Shown here piece after piece: positions 19,708 to 28,547 of a DNA stretch of 37,889 nucleotides; position 1 is the first letter of the stretch, and every line of letters starts with the position of its first letter. The stretch covers positions 40,420 to 78,308 of the forward strand of contig NZ_JAPLAI010000028.1 of the NCBI RefSeq assembly GCF_026393345.1. Direction: 5' to 3'. The notes under the pieces are model-generated. The model made no database searches. It saw only the letters and a program-made list of their open reading frames with translations, and was not told the DNA's origin. Origin of the DNA: Microbacterium sp. GTDB lineage: Bacteria > Actinomycetota > Actinomycetes > Actinomycetales > Microbacteriaceae. The position numbers and the translations under genes were made by a program.

Positions 19708-21437
19708 GCGCCCATGGCCTTCGTCAGGGTCGCAGCGAGTCCCAGCGGGTTCCGGTCGATGAGGTAGCGGGTGAGGCCTTCGCCGACGGCCGTCGCGGTG
19801 CGCGAACTGACGAACCACGGCGGCTTCGGCAGCACCGTGAACCGGCCGCCGGTCAGAGCCCGCGGGAAGGGACGGAACGGCCCGCGCAGCACCGAGCGCT
19901 CGACGTCGGCGAGCAGGCTCGTGTTGTGGACGACGCCGATCCCGCTGCCGACATCGTCGAGGGTGCCACCGGGGAATGCTCCCCACGACAGCACGGGCGT
20001 GGCGAACACGACCCCGGTCCAGGTGTTGATCGCGATGCCGCCGTAGCGGAGGTCCGCGATCGCCCGGTCGAATCCGTCGCCGAGGGCGGTCTCGGTCACC
20101 GGGTCGATGAGGACATTGGCGCCGAGCGTGCCGGCGAGGTGGTCGTTCGCGTGCGCCACCGCGGTGTCGAGGAACTCCTGACCGAGCCCCGGGAGCTCCA
20201 CCACGCCGAGCACCGGGGCGAAGTACTCCGTGGTCTCGACGGCCGACGCGTCCTCACCCGGGCCGAGCTCCACCAGGCGGCGGGAGCCGTCACCGGCGCG
20301 TTCCGCGTCCGGGTAGTCGGCGTCCGCGCCGGCGAGCTTCTCGTCGCTGCGGGGGTACCAGACCGGGCGCTCCGGCGCCGCCGCATACGCGTCGCGGAGC
20401 GCGGCGAGGAACTGCTCCCGCTGCGCCCAGTCGGCGCTCAGGAGCACCACCGGGCCGGCGATGCAGTTGTGGCCGCTGTTGTGCAGCCGCATCGTGACGA
20501 TGTGCTCGGCCTGGTAGCGCAGGTCCGCGTCGGTCCAGCGTCCCGGCACCACGATGCTCGGCGAGACCCCGCCGAGCTCCGCGGTGATCGGGGTCTTCAG
20601 GCGTGGCCGCCCCTCGCGCCGCCGCCGGGTCGCTGCACCGCCGCTGCCCCACACGATGGCGTCGAACGTGACCGCCGAGCCGGTGATGTGCACGTGCTCG
20701 AACGCACCGTTTCCGGTGAGGTACGCGCCGACCTCGCCGCCGCCGCGGACGATGCGCAGGAACCCGGGCTCGATGAGCGGCGCGAGCGCCCGCTCGAATA
20801 CCGGCACCAGCGCGTCTTGGGTGGGGTTCACCTTCAACAGCGACACCCGGTTGTCGGCGAGCAGTTCGTAGAGGACGTCGAGGACCGGGATGGAGGTGAT
20901 GTTCCCCGCTCCCAGGACCAGCCCGACACCGGCGTCCGCATCCGGGTGCAGCTGGCCGAGACCCGCGCGACGGACCGCCTCGGCCGCCGTGACGTCCGGT
21001 CGCAGCCAGATCTCGCCGGCGAAGCCCGACAGCATCAACCGGTCGGTTCCGGTGGCCGGGTACACATGGGCCCGGATTCGGCCTCCCGGTGCCGCATCCA
21101 GCCGCACCCCGTCGAGCGGACTGCCGCCGCGGGCCAGCCGGCGGAGCGTCCGCAGGTACCCGTCGAGGGCGCCGAGCACCGCGTACGGACCCGACATCCA
21201 CTCCTCGCCCCGCAGCGGATGCCCCGGGCCCAGGCCCTTCGAGGTGGCCGCGGTGTCCGCCCACTCCTCGGCGACGACGCCGACGCTCACCCTGACGCGG
21301 TCGAGCAGGGTGATCCGCTGCCCCAGGGTGAGGCGGGACCACACCCGCGCGCCGGTGCGGAGCGCCTGGATCTCGCCTTCGATGGCCGTGACCTCGGTCT
21401 CGGGCAGGGGGGATGTGTGGGTGGCGGCTGGGCTCAC
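19704..21437 (-). CDS. Aldehyde dehydrogenase family protein
   Basis: A 577-residue aldehyde dehydrogenase, about 80 longer than the common form. The general base glutamate is E287 in ELGG and the nucleophile cysteine is C325 in GHNCIAG, 38 residues on, slightly wider than the usual 34. A glycine-rich HITGSAVTFD block precedes them. It probably oxidises the aldehyde made by the coupled GMC enzyme. The GTG at 21437 is chosen for its AAGGAGAG ribosome site at 21442-21449; an upstream open extension into the glycosyltransferase gene is not used. A -10 element (TAGGCT) overlaps the stop of the preceding gene. Confidence 0.88.
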   Translation of the reverse strand: MSPAATHTSPLPETEVTAIEGEIQALRTGARVWSRLTLGQRITLLDRVRVSVGVVAEEWADTAATSKGLGPGHPLRGEEWMSGPYAVLGALDGYLRTLRRLARGGSPLDGVRLDAAPGGRIRAHVYPATGTDRLMLSGFAGEIWLRPDVTAAEAVRRAGLGQLHPDADAGVGLVLGAGNITSIPVLDVLYELLADNRVSLLKVNPTQDALVPVFERALAPLIEPGFLRIVRGGGEVGAYLTGNGAFEHVHITGSAVTFDAIVWGSGGAATRRRREGRPRLKTPITAELGGVSPSIVVPGRWTDADLRYQAEHIVTMRLHNSGHNCIAGPVVLLSADWAQREQFLAALRDAYAAAPERPVWYPRSDEKLAGADADYPDAERAGDGSRRLVELGPGEDASAVETTEYFAPVLGVVELPGLGQEFLDTAVAHANDHLAGTLGANVLIDPVTETALGDGFDRAIADLRYGGIAINTWTGVVFATPVLSWGAFPGGTLDDVGSGIGVVHNTSLLADVERSVLRGPFRPFPRALTGGRFTVLPKPPWFVSSRTATAVGEGLTRYLIDRNPLGLAATLTKAMGA

Positions 21438-21463
21438 GACGCTCTCCTTCGTGCGGGAGGTCC

Positions 21464-21469
21464 AGCCTA
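21464..21469 (-). promoter_or_regulatory. -10 hexamer TAGGCT of the aldehyde dehydrogenase/GMC unit
   Basis: TAGGCT on the minus strand includes the TAG stop of the GT2 gene, 26 bases before the GTG at 21437, so the leader would be about 20 bases with a ribosome site. It separates this pair from the glycosyltransferase operon. Confidence 0.5.
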
Positions 21470-22300
21470 GTGAGGGGGCTGCGGGAGGTGCCGGTAGTCG
21501 CCCTGCGCGTCGCGGGCGATGAGCCCTCGCGCCGCGAAGTCGTCCAGCCAGCCCGTCATCGGCCACCATCCCCAGCGATCCCGGAACAGGGCACCGTTGC
21601 GCATGATGGCATCGAGATGACGCACCGGCGGGGACTCGACCGGGTGGTGCTGGTGGTAGGCGCGGGCACCGCCGACCCAGGTGAGCCCGACACCCGCCGC
21701 GGCGGCGACCTGCCCGAAATCGGTGTCCTCGCCGCCGTAGCCGACGTATCCCTCATGGAACCCGCCAAGCCGCGTCCACGTGTCCGCAGTGACAGCGAAC
21801 GACAGCGACCAGAACAGCTCGTGCCGGTCGTCGTCCACGAGCTGCCCGGGTTCGGGCGCCGGACGCTCCGGGTGGGGAGCATCATGATCGGCGAGCCGTG
21901 CCAGATCGTACCCGCCCGGCGGGGGCGGCGGCAGGTACGTCACCGGGCCGCACAGCAGCCGGTCCCCGTGCGTCTGCGCGGCCTCCGCGTACGCCGCGAA
22001 CAGGCCCGGCGCGGGAAGGCAGTCCACGTCGAGGAAGACGAGCAGGTCGGCGCCGCGGTCGAGGGCGCGGGCTGCACCTGTGTTCCGTGCCATCGCCAAC
22101 GGCAGACCGTCCGGATGCGCGGCGGTCTCGACGACGTGGACGTCACCGCTCGCACCGTCGGCCCGGGAGGCGAGAACGGGGTCGTCGATCGCGACGAGGA
22201 TGCGGTCGTCCGGACGCGGCTGCGACCGCTCCACTGCCGCACACTGAGTGGCCCAATGCGGATGGCGGCCATGCGCGATGGTGATGAGCGCGGTGCGCAT
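21467..22300 (-). CDS. Glycosyltransferase family 2
   Basis: A 277-residue inverting GT-A glycosyltransferase. It opens with RTALITIAHGR, the donor site is LLVFLDVDCLP (D-x-D near residue 95), and the acceptor side carries a C-terminal GYGGEDTDFG block (E-D pair) as in family 2. No membrane segment is seen, so it acts in the cytoplasm. Its ATG shares one base with the preceding stop (TGATG), so it is translated with the MurG-like gene. It is the last of four overlapping glycosyltransferase genes. Confidence 0.88.
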   Translation of the reverse strand: MRTALITIAHGRHPHWATQCAAVERSQPRPDDRILVAIDDPVLASRADGASGDVHVVETAAHPDGLPLAMARNTGAARALDRGADLLVFLDVDCLPAPGLFAAYAEAAQTHGDRLLCGPVTYLPPPPPGGYDLARLADHDAPHPERPAPEPGQLVDDDRHELFWSLSFAVTADTWTRLGGFHEGYVGYGGEDTDFGQVAAAAGVGLTWVGGARAYHQHHPVESPPVRHLDAIMRNGALFRDRWGWWPMTGWLDDFAARGLIARDAQGDYRHLPQPPH

Positions 22301-23292
22301 CAGCGGATCTCCCCGCGGGCGACGCGTTCCACGATGTCTGCGGCGCGCTGGGCCCCGAGCCCGTCGTTCCATCGTGCCCATCGGTCACCGTCCAGGGCCG
22401 CGGCCTGCTCCAGCAACACGGGCCACTCCTCGTGGGCCGGGAGGGCGGGACGCACGATCACCGGCCAGTCCCCGTGCGCCAGGACTCGCGCCGTGGTCCC
22501 CTGCTCGTCGAAGGGCCGCTTCCCCGGCACGACGATCGCTGGACGCCGTGCGGCGGCGACATCTGCCAGTGCGCTCTGCCCCGCAGCGCAGACGATCACG
22601 GCGGACTCGGCGAGGAGGACGCGCGGGTCCTCCACCCAGTCGCCGGATGTCCCGCCCAGGTGACGCCACGTCCATCCGGGAGTCGCGGCCGCCGCGGCGG
22701 CGACGGTCTCGGCGGTGAAGTCGTCCCCGCCTCTCCCCGCGAGGACCAGGACACGCCTGCCCGGCGGAGCGGTCCCCGCCTCGGGGGCGAAGCGGGAGAT
22801 CGCGCCCACCGGATGCAGCCGCCGTTCGGCAGCGGGGGAGAGTCCTTGGAGGGTCCCGGTCGCCTCCTCCGGCCAGGCCGCCACGATCGCCGCCGACACG
22901 TCGAAGCCGAGCGCGTGTGCGGCATCGGCCCGGAGACCCGGGAGTGCCATCGTCACGACCGGGACGCCCTGGAGGCGTGCCAGCAGCGACACCTCGACCG
23001 ACACATCGGCCACGAACGCGGTCGGTCGGGCGGCGGCGATCCAGGCGGCCACCGCCGCCATCCGGTCGGCGAGCCCGGCACTGCTGATCGGCACCCAGTG
23101 CAGACGCTCATGGGCGTCCACATCGGCCGCCGCATCCCCGTCGTCCATCGGCAGGTCGATCCACGGACCGTCCCACTGCGCCGGGCGGGGCAGCGACGAC
23201 AGCCCCGTCACGGTCGTCGTGCACGCCTTCGCCACCGCGATCGCCCGGGTGAGGTGCCCGGCGCCGTGATGGTGGATGTAGTACCCGATCAC
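22300..23292 (-). CDS. Glycosyltransferase of the MurG/GT28-like fold
   Basis: A 330-residue GT-B protein. The N-terminal motif HHHGAGHLTRA (residues 7-17) is the H-G-x-G-H loop found in nucleotide-sugar glycosyltransferases of the MurG/UGT type. The C-terminal half carries VLVLAGRGGDD and AGQSALADVAAARRPAIVVPG, the donor-binding region. The donor and acceptor are unknown. The GTG at 23292 overlaps the preceding stop by four bases. It sits between a GT4 and a GT2 in a tightly coupled operon. Confidence 0.78.
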   Translation of the reverse strand: MIGYYIHHHGAGHLTRAIAVAKACTTTVTGLSSLPRPAQWDGPWIDLPMDDGDAAADVDAHERLHWVPISSAGLADRMAAVAAWIAAARPTAFVADVSVEVSLLARLQGVPVVTMALPGLRADAAHALGFDVSAAIVAAWPEEATGTLQGLSPAAERRLHPVGAISRFAPEAGTAPPGRRVLVLAGRGGDDFTAETVAAAAAATPGWTWRHLGGTSGDWVEDPRVLLAESAVIVCAAGQSALADVAAARRPAIVVPGKRPFDEQGTTARVLAHGDWPVIVRPALPAHEEWPVLLEQAAALDGDRWARWNDGLGAQRAADIVERVARGEIR

Positions 23293-24365
23293 GCGGCGGC
23301 ACGCATGCGGGTCAGCGACAGGTAGAGATCTTCGTACTCGTCGACCATCCGCTCGATCGACAGCTGCGTCTCGGCATGCCGCCGTACCCCCTCGCGAGGA
23401 AGTCGCCCCGCCGCCAGCATGGCCGCGGCCAACGCGGGGACGTCGCCCGGCGCGGCGAGGCGTCCGCTGCCGGGCGTCACGATCTCGGCCAGGCCGCCGC
23501 GATCGAACGCGGCGACCGGCGTGCCGCAGGCCATCGCCTCCGCCGCCACGAGCCCGTACGGTTCATCCCAGCACGGGGTCACCACGGCCACGCGGGACGA
23601 ACGCACGAGCTGTCTGAGGGGTTCGCCGCTCAGATGCCCGGCGTAGCGGACGTCCGGTCCGAGGCGCGGCGCGATCTCTTGATCGAAGTAGGACGGATCG
23701 TGCCGAGGCCCGGCGAGGACCAGATCCATGCCCGCGGTGCGCGCCGCATCGATCGCGAGATGGGCGCCCTTCTCCGGCACGATCCTGCCGAACCAGACCG
23801 CCGCCGTCCCACCCGATCCGGCGGCCCACTCGCGGACGTCGACCCCGTTGCGGATCACCTCCGCCCGGATGGTGTCCGCCCACTGCGTCGCGGTCGCCTC
23901 GCTGACGGCGATCACCGTGGTCGCGGCGCCCGCGAGCCGCATCGCCGACTCCAGCCACGGGGTCGGTGGCGTGTGCAGCGTCGTGACCAGCGGGATATCC
24001 AGCGCGGGCGCCATCGCGACGGGCAGATGGTGCAGGCAGTTGTTGTGCACGATGTCGAAGCGGCGGTGTCCCGTGCGCTGCAGGTCGAGCATCAACGAGA
24101 GGTAGGCGTGGTGGTCGCGCATGAAGACGTCGGGGGCGGCGGAGATGTCGCGGCGGGCGCCGGCGGTGGGGAGGAAGTCGTCGACCTCGAGAGCCTCCGC
24201 CGGCAAGGCCGGATCGGACCCGGCTGCGGCGAACAGCGTCACCTCGTGGCCGCGGGCGATCAGCGCAGCGGCGAGTGAGTGGGTGTGGGCTTCGAGGCCC
24301 CCGGCGAAGGGCTCCGCAATGGGGAAACGGCTCGAGGCGATCAGGCAGATCCGCAGTCCCGTCAT
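23289..24365 (-). CDS. Glycosyltransferase family 4
   Basis: A 358-residue retaining GT-B enzyme. AGGLEAHTHSLAAALIARGH is the N-terminal nucleotide-sugar loop, WFGRIVPEKGAHLAIDAA opens the second domain, and EPYGLVAAEAMACGTPV carries the family E-x7-E motif. It would add a hexose in the cytoplasm to a growing glycan or lipid acceptor. The ATG at 24365 overlaps the preceding stop by four bases (ATGA). Confidence 0.9.
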   Translation of the reverse strand: MTGLRICLIASSRFPIAEPFAGGLEAHTHSLAAALIARGHEVTLFAAAGSDPALPAEALEVDDFLPTAGARRDISAAPDVFMRDHHAYLSLMLDLQRTGHRRFDIVHNNCLHHLPVAMAPALDIPLVTTLHTPPTPWLESAMRLAGAATTVIAVSEATATQWADTIRAEVIRNGVDVREWAAGSGGTAAVWFGRIVPEKGAHLAIDAARTAGMDLVLAGPRHDPSYFDQEIAPRLGPDVRYAGHLSGEPLRQLVRSSRVAVVTPCWDEPYGLVAAEAMACGTPVAAFDRGGLAEIVTPGSGRLAAPGDVPALAAAMLAAGRLPREGVRRHAETQLSIERMVDEYEDLYLSLTRMRAAA

Positions 24366-25498
24366 CGGCGCAACCTGTCGTACAGCGCCGCGTGCTCGGC
24401 GGCGATCCAGTCGCGCTGCGCGGCGCGGGCGATCGGTGAGAGCGGGTGCGGTGCGCCCTCCTCATACGCGGCAAGGACAGCGTCGGCGAGCGAGGTCTCG
24501 TCCAGCCCACCCTCCCCATGACGGTAGGAGAACACGGGACCCTGGTCGGCGTAGTACCCGCAGTCCGGTGCGATCACCGCGGTGCCGAGGTCGCGGCACG
24601 CCTCCAGCCAGCCGGAATGGGTGCCGAATCGGTACGGCAGCACGGACACGTCGAGGGACTCGAGGTAGTCCCAGAGCTCGTCGTCGGGAAGGAAATCGTG
24701 CACGCGCAGGTCCAGAGCACCGCGTCGGTTCATGACGTGGAGGAAGTCGGCGAGTTCGCTGTCGCGATGCGCGCCGTCGGGCTCCAGCACGTCCCGGTGC
24801 CCGTTCACCTGCAGGACGGCCCCCGGGAGGCTCCGGACGACATCCCTGAGCACGCGCAGCACCGGCAGGGGGTTCATGTTCGCGCGAAGGCTCTTGACGT
24901 GGACGCCGATCCGGAAGGTGTCACCGGCACGCCGGCGAGGCGCCCGACGCATCCGATCGAGCTCCACGACGTGCGGATGCGGCAGCACGAGAGCTTCCCG
25001 GCCCCAGCGGCGGTGGATCTCGTCCGCGGCTCCGCGGGTCAGGGTGATCACCGCGTCGGCGGCGGGGATGAGGACGTCCAACTGGGCGTCGTGCAGGTCA
25101 CGCGAGGGATGGTGGGGATTCCTGAGATCGTGCACCGTGTAGACCAGCGGCTTGCCGGACTCCCGCAGGGCGGCCACGAGTGCGCGCAGCTCGTCCGGGG
25201 TGCGCGCGTCGAAACCGAACTGGATGTGGAACACGTCGAAATCGTCATGGCTGCGCACCCACTCCGGCTCGAGCATGGCGGGAGGCCACCACCGCGACAC
25301 AGCCGAGCGGCCGGGCTCGTCCGGGTCGGGGTCGGCCAGGCGGATCACCCGGGTGTGCGAGGGGGCGGGTGACGTCGGCAGCAGATGCTCGACATACACA
25401 TGGGATGCGGGGATGGACGCGACACGGACGTCACCGCGTCCCGAGACAGAATCGGCGCCGTCGCCGGACGGCGCGGGCAGCAGTTCACTCAGCGTCAC
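24362..25498 (-). CDS. Glycosyltransferase, GT4-like
   Basis: A 378-residue protein, GT-B-like by layout: a first domain with DVFHIQFGF and VYTVHDLRNP, and a second with FRIGVHVKSLRANMNP, LQVNGHRD and DVSVLPYRFGTHSGWLEAC. The E-x7-E motif of GT4 is not evident; a THSGWLEACRDLGT segment stands in its place. It is the first glycosyltransferase of the operon. The GTG at 25498 has an AGGAG site 4 bases upstream. Donor unknown. Confidence 0.8.
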   Translation of the reverse strand: MTLSELLPAPSGDGADSVSGRGDVRVASIPASHVYVEHLLPTSPAPSHTRVIRLADPDPDEPGRSAVSRWWPPAMLEPEWVRSHDDFDVFHIQFGFDARTPDELRALVAALRESGKPLVYTVHDLRNPHHPSRDLHDAQLDVLIPAADAVITLTRGAADEIHRRWGREALVLPHPHVVELDRMRRAPRRRAGDTFRIGVHVKSLRANMNPLPVLRVLRDVVRSLPGAVLQVNGHRDVLEPDGAHRDSELADFLHVMNRRGALDLRVHDFLPDDELWDYLESLDVSVLPYRFGTHSGWLEACRDLGTAVIAPDCGYYADQGPVFSYRHGEGGLDETSLADAVLAAYEEGAPHPLSPIARAAQRDWIAAEHAALYDRLRR

Positions 25499-25611
25499 GA
25501 TGCTCCTGACGGACCTGCCCCGGGGGTGGGCGAGGGGTCCACTGGGATCATGCGACGACCAGGCGTTTCACCGCCCGTGCTTGACACGACCGGCCGCCTC
25601 TGGCACTGCAG

Positions 25612-28056
25612 TCAGAGGACGCCCGCGGCGACCAGCTCCTCGCGGAGCGCGGGGGCGATCTTCTCGGCGTAGGCGACCGTGATGTGCGTCTGGTCGTAGC
25701 GCACCGGAGTGTTCCCGGCGAAGGCCGGGCAGACATCCTGCCAGCACCCCAGCAGCACGGCGTCGATGACGCGGTCACCGGTCGCGGTCGCGGCCGCGGC
25801 CGCGCCGGTCGTGGCGAGCAGGTCGCGCCAGGTCTGATCGACACCGGACAGGCAGGCGTCGGGACCGGTCGCGGGGGAGAAGCACACGCTCGGCGGTATG
25901 CCCTCCGGGGGCGGCGACAGGTACACGATGCGTCCGGGAAGGCCGTAGCCGTCGGTCTCGGTCTGCACGGATGCCGCCAGCGCCTCGGCCGACATGTCAC
26001 GGCCCTCGACGGTGTGGCCTAGCGTGAAGGCGTTCGAGACGATGACGGCGTCGGGAGCATCGGCGCGGATCGCGTCGGCGATCATGTCCTTCCGTGCCGG
26101 GCATGCAGCCATGACCCCGGCACCGTCGTTCGAGATGAGCACATCGGTGAACCGGCAGCCGTAGAGCCCGACCGTGGTGATGCGCACCCCACCGCCACTG
26201 TCGTCGGCGATCTTCCGGAACGCGGGGGCATACGCCATGGCGGTGGAATCCCCCACCAGGTACAGGTGGACCGGGGCGTCCGCCGACCCCCAGGTGCAGG
26301 CGGCGATGTCCGGTTCGACGTTCGGGGAGAAGCAGTCGCGTGCCGGGTTGTCCGCCGAGCCCGTCACGAGCACCGACTCCATCGAGGGGCTGAGGTCCGG
26401 CCAGCTGGTGGCCCCGGCGGCATTCGCGAGTTCCTCCTGCAGAGCGGCGAGGGCACCGGTGGTCTCGTCGGCACCGGTGTCCGCCGTGGGCAGGTCGATC
26501 TGCGGCAGGATCGACGTTCCGGTCGTCAGTTGCAGCGCGAGCACCACGGCGCCCGCGGCGATCAGGAGGCCGACGCCGGCGCCCGCCGCTTGCGGGGCGA
26601 ATCGCGCGCGCCAGGCCGCCCAGGCGTTGCGGCGTGCGGCGCGGTCCGTGGCATCGCGAGGTGTCGCCTCGATCGGTGCCGGTGCCTGCACGGCCGGGGC
26701 GCCGGCCGTGAGCGCCCGCAGGGGCAGCGGCGCCGCCGCATCCGGTGCCGCATCCGGTGCCGCAGCGAGCGCCGCGAGCGGGGCGAGGGGAGGCGTCACC
26801 TCCGGGATCACGGGGGCACCCGGGAAGTAACGGCGGCCCGGCTGCCATCCGGCCGGACGGGTGCTCGGGAGGGCCGGGGCACGGTGGGCCACGGGTGCGG
26901 GGGCCGCCGGGACAGGGGCTTCCTCGGGAACCGGCACGGGCGCGGGCTGGTCGGATGCGGTGAACGAGCGCAGCCACGGCGAGCGGTGCAGCGGTTGCTC
27001 CACGGCGAGATAGGAGACGAGCGAGACCACCGCGATGACCCCGAGGACGAGGTACGTGGTGGTCGTCCCTGGCGGCAGGAGCACGGCCGCGAACACGATC
27101 ACCGGGAAGTGCCACACATACAGCGAGTACGACATGTCACCGACGAAGGTGCTGATCGGGTTCGTCAGCGGAAAGAGGTGCCGGTGGCGCGGGTCGCCCG
27201 CGACGCCGCCGGCGAGGACGAGCGCGGTGGCCGACACCGGCAGCAGGGCGGCCGGTACCGGCATCGCGCTCTGCGGGTCGAGCAGCAGGAACGAGGCCAC
27301 CACGCCGGCCGCACCCAGCCACGACAGTGCACCGCCGAGCACCCGCGGGATGCGGGCCCAGAGGGGGACTGCAGCGGCGAGCACGGCGCCCGCCGCGAGC
27401 TCCCACGCCCGCGTCGCGGTGGAGAAATACGCGACGGTCGGTTCCGCGGCAGTCTGGGCCGCACCCCACCACAGCGACACGGCGACGACCAACGCGGCGC
27501 CCGCGCCGACCGTGAGACGCCCCGCCCTCCCGCGTCGTGACGCGGCGGGGACGAGGAACACGAGCAGGAGGACGAGCAGCGGCCAGACGAGGTAGAACTG
27601 CTCCTCCACGGACAGGGTCCACAGATGCTGCAGCGGGGACTCCGCGCCCGTCGCTGCGAAATAGTCGGTGCCGTCGATCGCGAGATGCCAGTTCATCGCG
27701 AACACCGCGGACCACGCCGCATCCCACAGGGTCTGCCAGGCGCGCGGTCCGTTGAAGACGGCGAACCCGACGCCTGTGACCACGCCGAGCGCCAGGAACG
27801 CGACCGGCAGGATGCGGCGCACGCGTGCCGCGTAGAACCGGGCGAAGCGCACCCGCCCGGTGGCAGCGACGTCGCGCAGCAGCATCCCGGTGATGAGGAA
27901 GCCGGAGACGACGAAGAACACGTCGACGCCGGCGAAGCCGCCTGCCGGCCAGCCGAGGGCGTGGCACAGCACGACGGCGATCACGGCGACCGCACGCAGC
28001 CCCTGGATGTCGTGCCGGCTCTGCCGTGCGGAGGAGGAGGGAGTGTGGGACGACAC
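25612..28056 (-). CDS. Acyltransferase 3 with C-terminal SGNH domain (OafA/YrhL type)
   Basis: An 814-residue membrane protein in two parts. The N-terminal 370 residues have about ten hydrophobic segments with the acyltransferase-3 signature (DIQGLRAVAVIAVVLCHA, FFVVSGFLITGML, LWTLSVEEQFYLVWP). A Pro/Ala-rich linker, partly repeated, follows, with one more hydrophobic segment (about 525-550). The C-terminal SGNH esterase-like domain has GDSTAMAY (near 600) and a closing YDQTHIT (D-x-x-H). Such proteins O-acylate cell-surface glycans or lipids. The GTG at 28056 has a GGAG site five bases upstream; a GTG at 28080 is the alternative. It precedes the glycosyltransferase operon by 113 bases on the same strand. 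Confidence 0.9.
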   Translation of the reverse strand: MSSHTPSSSARQSRHDIQGLRAVAVIAVVLCHALGWPAGGFAGVDVFFVVSGFLITGMLLRDVAATGRVRFARFYAARVRRILPVAFLALGVVTGVGFAVFNGPRAWQTLWDAAWSAVFAMNWHLAIDGTDYFAATGAESPLQHLWTLSVEEQFYLVWPLLVLLLVFLVPAASRRGRAGRLTVGAGAALVVAVSLWWGAAQTAAEPTVAYFSTATRAWELAAGAVLAAAVPLWARIPRVLGGALSWLGAAGVVASFLLLDPQSAMPVPAALLPVSATALVLAGGVAGDPRHRHLFPLTNPISTFVGDMSYSLYVWHFPVIVFAAVLLPPGTTTTYLVLGVIAVVSLVSYLAVEQPLHRSPWLRSFTASDQPAPVPVPEEAPVPAAPAPVAHRAPALPSTRPAGWQPGRRYFPGAPVIPEVTPPLAPLAALAAAPDAAPDAAAPLPLRALTAGAPAVQAPAPIEATPRDATDRAARRNAWAAWRARFAPQAAGAGVGLLIAAGAVVLALQLTTGTSILPQIDLPTADTGADETTGALAALQEELANAAGATSWPDLSPSMESVLVTGSADNPARDCFSPNVEPDIAACTWGSADAPVHLYLVGDSTAMAYAPAFRKIADDSGGGVRITTVGLYGCRFTDVLISNDGAGVMAACPARKDMIADAIRADAPDAVIVSNAFTLGHTVEGRDMSAEALAASVQTETDGYGLPGRIVYLSPPPEGIPPSVCFSPATGPDACLSGVDQTWRDLLATTGAAAAATATGDRVIDAVLLGCWQDVCPAFAGNTPVRYDQTHITVAYAEKIAPALREELVAAGVL

Positions 28057-28085
28057 GATCTCTCCGGTCGGGACCTGCACACCGG

Positions 28086-28114
28086 GTCGCGTCCCGCGTG
28101 GGACGGGACGCGAC
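28086..28114 (-). terminator. Terminator-like hairpin after the redoxin gene
   Basis: GTCGCGTCCC at 28086 pairs perfectly with GGGACGCGAC at 28105-28114, loop of nine bases. It lies between the redoxin stop and the acyltransferase start on the same strand, so it likely separates the two. There is no clear T tract. Confidence 0.65.
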
Positions 28115-28124
28115 GGCGGGGAAG

Positions 28125-28385
28125 TCAGATCAGGGAGAGTTCGCGGAGCTTGGCCTCGACGTCGGCATTGCTCGGCTCGACGTGGTGGGTGGCGTCCGGG
28201 TACACGACGACCGGGATGTTCGTGCGGCCGGAGATCTCCTTCGCCACGTCCGCGGCAGCGGGGTCCGCCTCGAGATCGACGTACTCGTAGGCGACGCCGA
28301 GGCTGTCGAGCTGCGCCTTGGTGCGTCGGCAGTCGCGGCACCACTCGGCGCCGAACATCGTGAGGGGGGAGATCTCCGTGGTCAT
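28125..28385 (-). CDS. Glutaredoxin/mycoredoxin-like thiol redox protein
   Basis: An 86-residue thioredoxin-fold protein with the active site EWCRDC (C16, C19), cis-proline in NIPVVVYP, and a glutaredoxin-type layout. Actinobacterial relatives (mycoredoxins) reduce mycothiol mixed disulfides, but the canonical site there is CGYC or similar; here it is CRDC. Function as a mycoredoxin is inferred. The ATG at 28385 has a -10 hexamer (TAGCCT) six bases upstream, so it is leaderless. It diverges from the GT2-GtrA gene. Confidence 0.85.
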   Translation of the reverse strand: MTTEISPLTMFGAEWCRDCRRTKAQLDSLGVAYEYVDLEADPAAADVAKEISGRTNIPVVVYPDATHHVEPSNADVEAKLRELSLI

Positions 28386-28391
28386 ACTCCC

Positions 28392-28397
28392 AGGCTA
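28392..28397 (-). promoter_or_regulatory. -10 hexamer TAGCCT of the redoxin gene
   Basis: On the minus strand TAGCCT, six bases (GGGAGT) and ATG at 28385. This shows that the start-proximal layout occurs on both strands. Confidence 0.6.
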
Positions 28398-28547
28398 AGG
28401 CCGCGTGAGGGATGCGGGCGCTCCCGCGCGTTCACTAGCGGATTGCTGAAGAGTTGCCCAGGGCCTCGAAACGCCGCCGTGCGACGTGCCACGATGGGAT
28501 GGTCGTTCGAACCCCGAGCGGTGGATCCCGTCCTCGGAGGCGTGCAC

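Noticed and set aside
25581..25586. TTGACA as a -35 box on the plus strand
   Set aside because: The bases 17 downstream (CACTGC) do not form a -10 element, and transcription would run antisense into the acyltransferase gene.
26738..26761. Tandem 12-base repeat in the acyltransferase linker as a phase-variable tract
   Set aside because: Only two perfect units in frame (A-P-D-A type linker), and units are multiples of three; no frame switching would follow.
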